In this document: positions 1 through 6,439 of the stretch, piece after piece
Position numbering within the stretch: position 1 is the stretch's first letter
Layout of the letters: each line of letters starts with the position of its first letter
Assembly (NCBI GenBank): GCA_025966295.1
Contig: JAOPVD010000139.1
Location: 1-6,787, forward strand
Direction: 5' to 3'
DNA length: 6,787 nt
From: Frankiales bacterium
GTDB lineage: Bacteria > Actinomycetota > Actinomycetes > Mycobacteriales > SCTD01
Notes under the pieces: model-generated
Databases searched by the model: none
Seen by the model: the letters and a program-made list of their open reading frames with translations, nothing else
Told to the model about the DNA's origin: nothing
Program-made: the position numbers and the translations under genes

Positions 1-1
1 C

Positions 2-886
2 GAGGACGGCCGCCTGCTCGTCCCCGCCGCCACCCCCGACCGCTGGTGGGGCCTGGTCGAGACCACCAGCTCCGAGCTGCCGCTGCTCGGCGACGGCGCG
101 CCGGTGAAGCTGTCCGGCACGTCGCTGGCCGGCCTCGACGAGTGCCCGCTGCGGTGGTTCCTCGAGCACGAGGTGCACGCCGAGTCGGCGGCCAGCACCG
201 CGATGGGGTTCGGCGGGGTGCTGCACGCGCTGGCGCACGAGGTCGCCACCGGCGCCACCCCGCCCGACCTCGACGTGCTGATGGCGCGACTGGACAAGGT
301 GTGGCGGCAGCTGGCCTACGACGCCCCCTGGCAGTCCGCGCAGCAGCACGACGAGGCGCGTGAGGCACTCCGCCGGTTCCTGGCCTGGCACGCCGCCGGC
401 CGCGGCCGGACCCTGGTCGCCACCGAGATCGGCTTCGACGTGCCGGTCGACGTCGACGGCACCACCGTGCGGCTGCGCGGCTTCATGGACCGGGTCGAGC
501 TGGACGAGGACGGCAAGGTGCACGTCGTCGACCTCAAGACGGGCAAGAGCCTGCCCGGCAAGAAGGACCTCGAGAGCCACCCGCAGCTCGGCACCTACCA
601 GCTCGCGGTCCGGCACGGCGCCCTCGACGGGGCCCTGCCCGACCGGCCGGACGTCGGCGGCGCGGAGCTGGTGATGCTGCGGCTCGACGGCGGCGACGGC
701 GGCCCCAAGGTGCCGCAGCAGGCCGCGCTGCCCGAGGGGCGGACCTGGGTGGAGGACCTGCTCGACACCGCGGTCCGCCGGGTGCTGCACGAGTCCTTCC
801 CACCCACCCCGCAGGACCGCTGCGAGCGGTGCGCGTTCCGGCGCTGCTGCCCGGCGCAGCCCGACGGCCGGCAGGTGGTCGAGTGA
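2..886 (+). CDS. adnA: AdnA, C-terminal part: PD-(D/E)XK nuclease domain with Fe-S cysteines (5' end outside window)
   Basis: The frame is open from the first bases of the window, so the gene starts upstream; the GTG at 104 is internal. The 294 visible residues are the nuclease end of an AdnA/RecB-like helicase-nuclease. Residues 7-17 (VPAATPDRWWG) lead into SLAGLDECPLRWFLE (41-55), the usual entry to an AddB-type nuclease domain. Nuclease motifs visible are H75 and H79, E142, D163 in RGFMDRVEL, the D177-L-K179 core in VVDLKTGKS, and the QLGTY pair Q195/Y199. C48 together with C274, C277 and C283 (CX2CX5C) matches the 4Fe-4S staple of AddB-like nucleases; C282 is an extra adjacent cysteine. 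The family degrades and resects DNA ends as a heterodimer with AdnB, in the cytoplasm. The immediately downstream, overlapping adnB supports the assignment. The helicase half is not visible, so AdnA is inferred from domain type and partner. Confidence 0.9.
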   Translation, partial: EDGRLLVPAATPDRWWGLVETTSSELPLLGDGAPVKLSGTSLAGLDECPLRWFLEHEVHAESAASTAMGFGGVLHALAHEVATGATPPDLDVLMARLDKVWRQLAYDAPWQSAQQHDEAREALRRFLAWHAAGRGRTLVATEIGFDVPVDVDGTTVRLRGFMDRVELDEDGKVHVVDLKTGKSLPGKKDLESHPQLGTYQLAVRHGALDGALPDRPDVGGAELVMLRLDGGDGGPKVPQQAALPEGRTWVEDLLDTAVRRVLHESFPPTPQDRCERCAFRRCCPAQPDGRQVVE

Positions 887-3800
887 AGCCCGCCGACCTG
901 TCCCGGCTGCTGTCGGTGCCGTTCACCGAGGAGCAGCTGGCCGCTGCCACCGCGCCGCTCGAGCCGGGCCTGATCGTCGCCGGCGCCGGCTCCGGCAAGA
1001 CCACCGTGATGGCGGCCCGGGTGGTCTGGCTGGTCGCCACCGGCCAGGTCGCCCCGGAACGGGTGCTCGGCCTGACCTTCACCAACAAGGCCGCGGCCGA
1101 GCTGGCCGGGCGCATCAGCAAGACGCTGACCCAGGCGGGCCTGGCGACCCGCGGCGCCGACGACACCGGTGAGCCGGTCGTGTCGACGTACCACGCCTTT
1201 GCCGGCCGGCTGGTGACCGAGCACGGGCTGCGGCTCGGGGTCGAGCCGCGGGCCCGGCTGCTCGCCGACGCGACCCGCTACCAGCTGGCAGCCCGGGTGC
1301 TGCGCCGGCACCGCGGCCCGATCGTGTCGCTGACCCGGCCGCTGTCGATGCTGGTCGGGGAGCTGGTCGCGCTCGACGCCGAGCTGTCGGAGCACCTGGT
1401 CGCGCCCGGGGAGCTGCTCGCCTGGGACCGCGCCTGGATCGCGGCGGTCGAGCAGCGGTGCGCCGCCTTCGAGGGGGAGAAGGGCCACAAGACCCACTGC
1501 GACACCCTCAAGAAGTACGCCGGGGCGGCCCGGCAGCGGGCCGAGCTGGCCGAGCTGGTGCTGTCCTACCGGGCCGCCAAGGCCGAGCTGGACGCGGTCG
1601 ACTTCGGCGACCAGGTGGCGCTGGCCGCCCAGCTGGCCGAGACCGTGCCCGAGGTCGGCGTGCTCGAGCGCGGCACCGCCGGGGTGGTGCTGCTCGATGA
1701 GTACCAGGACACCTCGGTGGCGCAGCGCCGGATGCTGGCCGGGCTGTTCGGCGGCGGCCACCCCGTCACCGCGGTCGGCGACCCGTGCCAGGCCATCTAC
1801 GGCTGGCGCGGCGCCTCGGTGGCCAACCTCGATGGCTTCCCGACGCACTTCCCGCTCACCTCCGGCGCGCCGGCCCGGACCTTCAGCCTGGCGGTCAACC
1901 AGCGGTCCGGCGGTCGGCTGCTGCAGCTGGCCAACACCGTCGCCGCCGCGCTGCGCGACAAGCACGCGGTGGTGGAGCTGGTGGCGCCGCCCGCCAAGGC
2001 CGACCTCGGCACGGTCGTCACCGCGCTGCACGAGAGCTGGCAGCAGGAGGCGGAGTGGGTCGCCGACCAGGTCGAGCAGGCCCACGGCCCCGACACGCCG
2101 TGGAACGAGATCGCCGTGCTGGTGCGGGCCCGGCGCGACTTCGGCGACCTGCACGCCACGCTGGTGGCCCGCGGCATCCCGGTCGAGGTGGTCGGCCTGG
2201 GCGGGCTGCTGGCGCTGCCCGAGGTGGCCGATGTGGTGGCCACCCTGGAGGTCATCGAGGAGCCGACCGCCAACGCCGCACTGCTGCGGCTGGTCACCGG
2301 GCCGCGCTGGCGGCTCGGCGTGCGCGACCTCGCGCAGCTCGGCCGGCGCGGCAAGGAGCTGCTCGTCAGCGGGGTCCGCGACCCGCACCTGGACGAGGAG
2401 CCGCCGCCGGACGTGGACGAGACCGACCTCGAGGTCGACGACACCGCGCTCGAGGAGGCCGTCGCCGGCATCGACCCGTGCGATGTCGTCTCGCTGGCCG
2501 ACGTGCTCGACCGGCCCGGCCACCGCGGTTGGTCGCTGGAGGGCATCCAGCGGCTCACCGCCCTCGGCGCGGAGCTGCGGCTGCTGCGCAGCCACCGCGA
2601 CGAGCCGCTGCTGGACCTGGTCCATCGGGTGATCGAGGTGTCCGGCCTCGACGTCGAGCTGTCGGCCTCGCCGGAGGCCGTCGACGCCCGCCGCCGCGAG
2701 TCGCTGTCGGCGTTCCTCGACGTGGTGGCCGGCTTCACCGACCTCGACGGCGAGAGCTCGCTGAGCTCCTTCCTGGCCTTCCTGCGCGCCGCCGAGGAGC
2801 ACGAGCGCGGCCTCGACGGCGTGACGCCGCAGGGCAGCGACGCGGTGCAGCTGCTCACCGCCCACAAGGCCAAGGGCCTGGAGTGGGACGTCGTGGTCTG
2901 CCCCGACCTGACCCGCGGCGTGTTCCCGGCCGACACCCTGCGCGGGCGCTGGACCACCGCGGCGGCGGTGCTGCCCGGCCCGCTGCGCGGCGACGCCGTC
3001 GACCAGCCGACCCTCAACGAGGAGCTCGACAAGGCGGCGGTGTCGTCCTACGACAGCGCCTGCCGGCAGCACCTGGAGCGCGAGGAGCGGCGGCTCGGCT
3101 ACGTCGCCTTCACCCGGGCCCGGCAGCTGCTCGTCGGCAGCGGGCACTGGTGGGGCCCGACCCAGAAGAAGCCGCGCGGCCCGTCGCCGTTCCTGCTGGA
3201 GCTCAAGGACCACGCCGAGGCCGGCCACGGCAAGGTGCTGCGCTGGGAGCAGGCTCCGGCCGAGGAGTCCAACCCCCTGCTCCTGGAGCGGGCCGAGTTC
3301 GTCTGGCCGGCGCCGTACGCCCCAGAGCCCTTGCTGCGCAGGCAGACCGCGGCCGCGCTGGTCCGGCAGGACCTGCGGGCGCTCACCGCCGGTGAGCCGC
3401 TGCCGGAGGACGCCGGCCTGGCCGGCTGGGAGCGCGAGGAGCTGGCCCGCCTCGACCGGGAGGCGGCGCTGCTGCTGGACGAGGAGAGGGCCGCCCGCAA
3501 GGCGGTGCGCGAGGTGCTGCTGCCGGCGTCGCTGTCCGCGTCCCAGCTGATGCGGCTGCGCGAGGACGCCGACGGCTTCGCCCGCGAGCTGGCCCGGCCG
3601 ATGCCCCGGCCGCCCGCGCCGGCGGCCCGCCGCGGCACCCGCTTCCACGCCTGGGTGGAGGCGCTGTTCGAGGACCGGCCGCTGCTTGACCCCGACGAGC
3701 TGCCCGGCGCCGAGGACGACGAGCTCGGCAGCGACGAGGACCTGGCGGCCCTGCAGGAGGCCTTCCTGGCGTCCGGCTGGGGCGACCGCAAGCCGTACGC

Positions 3801-4116
3801 GGTCGAGGCCGGCTTCGCGCTGCCGCTGGCCGGCCGGGTGGTCCGCGGCCGCATCGACGCGGTCTACGACCTCGGCGACGGCCGCTGGCAGGTGGTCGAC
3901 TGGAAGACCGGCCGGGAGGGGGCCGACCCGGTCCAGCTGGCGGTCTACCGGCTGGCCTGGGCCCGGCTGGTCGGCGTCGAGCCGTCCGCGGTCACCGCGT
4001 CGTTCCTCTACGTCCGCAGCGGCACGCAGGTCGTCCATGACGACCTGCCGGGCGAGCAGGAGCTGGCTGCCCTGCTGACCGGCACGGTCGAGGTGGAGAC
4101 CCTCACCCTGCTCTGA
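883..4116 (+). CDS. adnB: AdnB: SF1A UvrD-like helicase fused to RecB-like nuclease
   Basis: This is a complete 1077-residue motor-nuclease, close to the usual size of actinobacterial AdnB. The GTG start at 883 overlaps the adnA stop (GTGA), implying translational coupling. An upstream in-frame start at 829 would add 18 residues unlike the family and bury the overlap, so I reject it. Helicase motifs: Q-motif FTEEQ (14-18), Walker A GAGSGKT (34-40), Ia GLTFTNKAA (63-71), Walker B/II LLDEYQDTS (270-278), III VGDPCQAIYGWRG (298-310), IV AVNQRSG (337-343), V TAHKAKGLEWDVV (659-671) and VI RLGYVAFTRAR (737-747). Nuclease motifs: H922 in RGTRFHAW, E975, D992 in GRIDAVYDL, D1006-W-K1008 in VVDWKTG, and Q1018/Y1022. 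Known role of the family: ATP-driven 3'-to-5' translocation with end resection as an AdnA-AdnB heterodimer. There are no cysteines after C727, so unlike its partner it has no Fe-S staple. An acidic stretch at about 503-525 looks like a loop insertion. Confidence 0.96.
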   Translation: MKPADLSRLLSVPFTEEQLAAATAPLEPGLIVAGAGSGKTTVMAARVVWLVATGQVAPERVLGLTFTNKAAAELAGRISKTLTQAGLATRGADDTGEPVVSTYHAFAGRLVTEHGLRLGVEPRARLLADATRYQLAARVLRRHRGPIVSLTRPLSMLVGELVALDAELSEHLVAPGELLAWDRAWIAAVEQRCAAFEGEKGHKTHCDTLKKYAGAARQRAELAELVLSYRAAKAELDAVDFGDQVALAAQLAETVPEVGVLERGTAGVVLLDEYQDTSVAQRRMLAGLFGGGHPVTAVGDPCQAIYGWRGASVANLDGFPTHFPLTSGAPARTFSLAVNQRSGGRLLQLANTVAAALRDKHAVVELVAPPAKADLGTVVTALHESWQQEAEWVADQVEQAHGPDTPWNEIAVLVRARRDFGDLHATLVARGIPVEVVGLGGLLALPEVADVVATLEVIEEPTANAALLRLVTGPRWRLGVRDLAQLGRRGKELLVSGVRDPHLDEEPPPDVDETDLEVDDTALEEAVAGIDPCDVVSLADVLDRPGHRGWSLEGIQRLTALGAELRLLRSHRDEPLLDLVHRVIEVSGLDVELSASPEAVDARRRESLSAFLDVVAGFTDLDGESSLSSFLAFLRAAEEHERGLDGVTPQGSDAVQLLTAHKAKGLEWDVVVCPDLTRGVFPADTLRGRWTTAAAVLPGPLRGDAVDQPTLNEELDKAAVSSYDSACRQHLEREERRLGYVAFTRARQLLVGSGHWWGPTQKKPRGPSPFLLELKDHAEAGHGKVLRWEQAPAEESNPLLLERAEFVWPAPYAPEPLLRRQTAAALVRQDLRALTAGEPLPEDAGLAGWEREELARLDREAALLLDEERAARKAVREVLLPASLSASQLMRLREDADGFARELARPMPRPPAPAARRGTRFHAWVEALFEDRPLLDPDELPGAEDDELGSDEDLAALQEAFLASGWGDRKPYAVEAGFALPLAGRVVRGRIDAVYDLGDGRWQVVDWKTGREGADPVQLAVYRLAWARLVGVEPSAVTASFLYVRSGTQVVHDDLPGEQELAALLTGTVEVETLTLL

Positions 4117-4134
4117 GCCGGCTCCTCGCTGTCA

Positions 4135-4151
4135 CTGGGTGTGTCCCCTTT
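4135..4151 (+). repeat. Left arm of a 17-bp perfect inverted repeat flanking phzF
   Basis: CTGGGTGTGTCCCCTTT lies in the 61-base gap between adnB and the 3' end of phzF. Its exact reverse complement is at 5182-5198, on the other side of phzF. Both arms read the same sequence from outside inwards, the geometry of terminal inverted repeats. The pair spans 1064 bp. The rest of this gap shows only a short palindrome at the adnB stop (GAGCCGGCTC, 4115-4124) and no convincing terminator. Confidence 0.85.
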
Positions 4152-4177
4152 CTCCGGACGCGCGACCGGCCGGGGGG

Positions 4178-4963
4178 TCAGAGCTCGATGTGGCCCTCGA
4201 GGTAGAACACGCACGAGCCGTGCAGCTGCACCCGGTCGCCGACGAGCCGGCAGGCCAGCTCACCGCCGCGCCGCGACGCCTGGTACGCGAAGAAGGTGTC
4301 CTTGCCCGTCCGTGCCGCCCAGAACGGCACGAGCGCGCAGTGCGCTCCGCCGGTCACCGGGTCCTCGGGGATGCCCTTCGCCGGTGCGAAGTACCGGCTG
4401 ACGAAGTCGTACGTGCCGTCGCCGGCGGCGGTCACCACGACTCCGGTCCGGTCCAGACGGGCGATCGCGGCGAGGTCCGGTTGGAGGGACCGGACGTCGT
4501 CGGCCTCGGAAAGCAGGGCGAGGTAGTTGTTCCCGTCGATCGCTGTCTCCACCGGTGTGACGCCGAGCGCGGCCGACAACGCCAGCGGCGGCGGCACGGC
4601 GCGCACCGTGCGAACGGGCAGTTCCATCCGATACGCGGTGTCCTCGCGGTCCACCGTCAGCGGCCCACTGGCGGTGTCGAACACGACGCTGTCGCGGCCG
4701 GGCTCCAGCCGCTCGACGACCACGGCGCCCGCCGCCAGCGTCGCGTGCCCGCACAACGGCACTTCCACTGTCGGCGTGAACCAACGCAGCCGGTACCGCC
4801 CCTCGGACGGCACGATGAACGCCGTCTCGGCGAGGTTGTTCTCCGCGGCCACGGCCTGCAACAGAGCGTCATCAAGAAACCGGTCCAGCACCACCACGGC
4901 GGCCGGGTTGCCGGCGAAGCGGCGAGTGGTGAAGGCGTCGAGTTGGAAGATCGGGACCCGCAT
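4178..4963 (-). CDS. PhzF-family isomerase/epimerase
   Basis: This encodes a 261-residue protein from the ATG at 4963, which gives the family-typical opening MRVPIFQLDAFT. An in-frame ATG at 4987 would add MSRPYHAA; neither start has a clear Shine-Dalgarno sequence. The two-lobed PhzF fold signatures are present (numbering from the 4963 start): RRFAGNPAAVV (14-24), NLAETAF with the family's catalytic Glu (E46), PLCGHATL with H73, and EDPVTGGAH with D201. The C-terminal part (RRGGELACRLVGDRVQLHG) is also family-typical. In PhzF proper the EDPVTGSA motif carries an active-site Ser; here it is Gly (G206). Members catalyse proton-shift isomerisation in the cytoplasm; only some act in phenazine synthesis. 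No other phz genes are nearby, so the substrate is unknown. The gene stands alone, convergent to adnB and divergent from the methyltransferase. Its codon use is less GC-biased than its neighbours', for example TTT-CTT-GAT near the start, suggesting later acquisition. Confidence 0.93.
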   Translation of the reverse strand: MRVPIFQLDAFTTRRFAGNPAAVVVLDRFLDDALLQAVAAENNLAETAFIVPSEGRYRLRWFTPTVEVPLCGHATLAAGAVVVERLEPGRDSVVFDTASGPLTVDREDTAYRMELPVRTVRAVPPPLALSAALGVTPVETAIDGNNYLALLSEADDVRSLQPDLAAIARLDRTGVVVTAAGDGTYDFVSRYFAPAKGIPEDPVTGGAHCALVPFWAARTGKDTFFAYQASRRGGELACRLVGDRVQLHGSCVFYLEGHIEL

Positions 4964-5181
4964 GGCCGCATGGTAGGGACGCGACATCCGCGGGCCCGCG
5001 ACGGTCGCCGTCCGCCCGGGGATGCGGGACCGAGTGATCGGTGCCTCCCCGGCTCACCGTCAACGCTCGCGTCCAGGTGCCGTTGCGCGACCAGCGGCGG
5101 ACTGCGACCACACCCGCGTCCAGGGCCCGAACGACTCATGCCGCATACGGCCCGACCAAGCCGACGCGGGCAGTCACACCC

Positions 5182-5198
5182 AAAGGGGACACACCCAG
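5182..5198 (-). repeat. Right arm of the 17-bp inverted repeat flanking phzF
   Basis: AAAGGGGACACACCCAG on the + strand is the exact reverse complement of 4135-4151. It lies between the phzF 5' end and the methyltransferase. It overlaps a local direct repeat: CACACCCA occurs at 5175-5182 and again at 5190-5197, a spacing of 15 bases. The rest of the 4964-5241 interval shows no supported gene. Confidence 0.85.
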
Positions 5199-5199
5199 G

Positions 5200-5205
5200 T
5201 AGTGT
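5200..5205 (+). promoter_or_regulatory. Possible -10 box for the methyltransferase gene
   Basis: TAGTGT fits the actinobacterial TANNNT -10 pattern and starts two bases after the right inverted-repeat arm, 37 bases before the GTG start. No good -35 hexamer is visible 16-18 bases upstream, where the sequence is repeat DNA (around CACCCA). Confidence 0.35.
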
Positions 5206-5230
5206 CACCGCGCCCGAGCCCGTCCGTACC

Positions 5231-5237
5231 GAGGTGG
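5231..5237 (+). promoter_or_regulatory. Ribosome binding site of the methyltransferase gene
   Basis: GAGGTGG sits four bases before the GTG at 5242. It is the feature that fixes this start. Confidence 0.65.
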
Positions 5238-5241
5238 TCGC

Positions 5242-5982
5242 GTGTCGCAGGACGAACGGCCGGCGCTGGAGGACCTGCTCGGCGCCAAGCACCGCTGGTA
5301 CCACGTGGTCGACCTCGCGCCGGGCGTGACGACACCGGGCTGGATCGACCTGCGGCCGCACGTCGGCGGCCCGCAGCTGCCCGCCTCGCTGCAGGGCCAG
5401 CGGGCGCTCGACGTCGGGACCTTCGACGGCTTCTGGGCCTTCGAACTCGAGCGCCGCGGCGCCGAGGTGATCGGCATCGACGTCGACCAGATCCCGCCGC
5501 CCGACACCCCGCAGAGCCGCTGGGCCGAGGTCCAGGCCGAGCTCGACGGCGCCGTCCCTGGCACCGGCTTCGAGCTGCTGCGCCGCTGGTTCGGCTCGTC
5601 GGCCGAGCGCCGGTCGGTCAACGTCTACGAGCTCACGCCGGAGGCGGTCGGCGGCCCGGTGGACCTGGTGTTCATCGGCGCGATGCTGCTGCACCTGCGG
5701 GATCCGGTGCGGGCCCTGGAGCAGGCCCGGGCGGTGCTGCGCCCCGGCGGTCGGCTGGTGCTGTTCGAGCCGATCGACCGCAAGCTGTCCAAGCGCTCCG
5801 AGCCGCTGGCCCGCCTGATGATCGGGTCGACCATCTGGACGTGGTGGTACGCCAACCGGGCCTGCCTGACCGACTGGGTCAAGGCGGCCGGCTTCACCGA
5901 CGTCGAGGACCTCGGGACCCGGGACGTGGTCGACAGCACCGGCAACAAGCAGCGGCACCTGACGCTGCACGCCCGGGCCTAG
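5242..5982 (+). CDS. Class I SAM-dependent methyltransferase (CmoB/DUF1698-like type)
   Basis: This encodes 246 residues from a GTG start with a good ribosome binding site. A Rossmann-fold SAM domain is evident: motif I LDVGTFDGFW (56-65), acidic end of strand 2 GIDVD (78-82, D80 likely contacting the SAM ribose), motif IV DLVFIGAMLLHLRDP (141-155) and the post-IV strand LRPGGRLVLFEP (166-177). The C-terminal WWYANRACLTDWVKAAGF (201-218) is the usual closing helix region. The N-terminal HRWYHVVDLAPGVTTPGW (17-34) resembles the lead-in of CmoB-like or DUF1698 methyltransferases. The visible features do not establish the substrate, and a tRNA role should not be assumed. There is no signal peptide or membrane segment. 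The gene is divergent from phzF and convergent with the small basic protein gene, so it is probably transcribed alone. Codon use matches the host-like adnAB pattern. Confidence 0.9.
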   Translation: MSQDERPALEDLLGAKHRWYHVVDLAPGVTTPGWIDLRPHVGGPQLPASLQGQRALDVGTFDGFWAFELERRGAEVIGIDVDQIPPPDTPQSRWAEVQAELDGAVPGTGFELLRRWFGSSAERRSVNVYELTPEAVGGPVDLVFIGAMLLHLRDPVRALEQARAVLRPGGRLVLFEPIDRKLSKRSEPLARLMIGSTIWTWWYANRACLTDWVKAAGFTDVEDLGTRDVVDSTGNKQRHLTLHARA

Positions 5983-5991
5983 CGAGGGGCG

Positions 5992-6123
5992 TCAGCCCTT
6001 GCGGGTCGCCGGCTTGCCGGCGGCGAGCGCGCGCTCGACCGGCTGCGGGGTCTGCCCGCTGACCTTCTTGTTCTGCTCCTGCTTGGGCTTGCGGGTCTCG
6101 CGGCCGCCCTTGTCCTTAGCCAT
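5992..6123 (-). CDS. Small basic hydrophilic protein, 43 residues, function unknown
   Basis: The ATG at 6123 follows AGGGAG with six bases between, a much better start than the in-frame upstream one at 6213, whose extra 30 residues look like translated leader. The product begins MAKDKGGRETRKPKQEQ and ends GKPATRKG. It has 8 Lys, 4 Arg and only 4 acidic residues, no cysteine, no hydrophobic stretch and no membrane segment, so it is probably largely disordered. Small MAKDKGG-like proteins of this kind occur in actinobacteria as uncharacterised proteins (from memory). A nucleic-acid or ribosome contact is plausible from charge alone but unproven. Its stop is 9 bases from the methyltransferase stop, so the two genes converge. 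It lies 97 bases downstream of the GNAT-S4 gene on the same strand and may have its own promoter. Confidence 0.72.
   Translation of the reverse strand: MAKDKGGRETRKPKQEQNKKVSGQTPQPVERALAAGKPATRKG
6007..6037 (+). terminator. Two adjacent GC-rich palindromes, possible terminator of the methyltransferase gene
   Basis: CGCCGGC-TT-GCCGGCG (6007-6022) is a perfect 7-bp stem. It is followed directly by the 14-bp perfect palindrome CGAGCGCGCGCTCG (6024-6037). They begin 24 bases after the methyltransferase stop, but lie inside the coding region of the opposing small gene and have no U-run. In DNA this GC-rich such palindromes can arise by chance, so terminator function is a guess. Confidence 0.25.
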
Positions 6124-6129
6124 TGCTGT

Positions 6130-6135
6130 CTCCCT
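6130..6135 (-). promoter_or_regulatory. Ribosome binding site of the small basic protein gene
   Basis: AGGGAG on the minus strand lies six bases before the ATG at 6123. It decides the short start over the upstream alternative. Confidence 0.7.
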
Positions 6136-6188
6136 GGTGCCGTGCGGTGGAAGCGGCGAGGGAGCACGAGATCCGAACAGATCCAGGC

Positions 6189-6194
6189 ACGCTA
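6189..6194 (-). promoter_or_regulatory. Possible -10 box for the small basic protein gene
   Basis: TAGCGT on the minus strand fits TANNNT and lies in the gap between the GNAT-S4 stop and the small gene, predicting a leader of about 60 bases. No clear -35 hexamer is seen. The same stretch has two direct copies of GGATCT (minus strand, about 6170-6184) of unknown meaning. Confidence 0.22.
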
Positions 6195-6220
6195 CGGAGC
6201 CTGAGTGTCGCACGGGCGCG

Positions 6221-6439
6221 TCATTCCGGCAGCAGCACGACCCGCACGGCCTGGTCGCGGGCGCGGACCTCGTCGCCGTCCACCAGCTGTCGTCCCCGGC
6301 GCAGCTCGACCTCGCCGTTGACCTCGACCTCGCCGCCGGCCAGCAGCTGCTTGCCGTCGGCGCCGGTCTCGACGATCTCGGCCAGCTTCAGGAACTGGCC
6401 GAGCCGGATGCCGTCGGACCGCACGGCCACCTCGCGCAC
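6221..6439 (-). CDS. Possible internally initiated stand-alone S4 RNA-binding protein (nested in GNAT-S4 gene)
   Basis: An in-frame GTG at 6439 would give a 72-residue protein beginning VREVAVRSDGIRLGQF, with the length and opening typical of free-standing YbcJ-like S4 proteins. GGAGG (6445-6449, minus strand) stands five bases before it, an ideal Shine-Dalgarno sequence. Either the locus makes both the fusion and the free S4 protein, or the fusion arose recently by loss of a stop between two genes and the old start is a relic. GGAGG also encodes part of the Leu-Glu-Ala linker, so chance cannot be excluded. Confidence 0.4.
   Translation of the reverse strand: MREVAVRSDGIRLGQFLKLAEIVETGADGKQLLAGGEVEVNGEVELRRGRQLVDGDEVRARDQAVRVVLLPE

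Larger units (their letters stand above)
4135..5198. mobile_element. Candidate inverted-repeat-bounded cassette carrying phzF
   Basis: The segment is delimited by the perfect 17-bp inverted repeat and contains only phzF. There is no transposase or integrase. The gene inside uses codons such as TTT, CTT, GAT, GCT and TTG much more freely than adnB or the methyltransferase. A 5-base TGTCA sits directly outside the left arm (4130-4134) and again at 5203-5207, four bases beyond the right arm. This is at best an imperfect target duplication and may be chance. The alternative is a repeated intergenic or regulatory motif that happens to flank this gene. Confidence 0.3.

Noticed and set aside
829..882. 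Upstream start for adnB at 829
   Set aside because: It would add 18 residues that are simply the shifted reading of the AdnA C-terminus; the GTGA overlap start at 883 fits the family and the gene arrangement.
595..4038. 1147-residue open frame on the minus strand opposite adnB
   Set aside because: Its codons lie in exact register opposite adnB codons, and adnB avoids TTA, CTA and TCA because of GC bias, so no antisense stops arise. The translation is low-complexity Gln/Gly/Arg/Leu-rich with no motifs.
4115..4124. GAGCCGGCTC palindrome at the adnB stop as a terminator
   Set aside because: It has a 5-bp half-stem with no loop and no U-run; it is too weak to call in this GC-rich DNA.
4178..4963. 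Phenazine biosynthesis cluster
   Set aside because: Only a PhzF-family gene is present; no phzA/B, C, D, E or G homologues lie in the window, and most PhzF-family proteins are unrelated to phenazines.
4139..5329. 396-residue plus-strand open frame across phzF
   Set aside because: It is antisense to a clear PhzF gene, has no recognisable motif and runs across the intergenic repeats.
4657..5970. 437-residue minus-strand open frame spanning phzF and the methyltransferase
   Set aside because: It is out of frame with phzF and antisense to the methyltransferase; composition is typical of a high-GC shadow frame.
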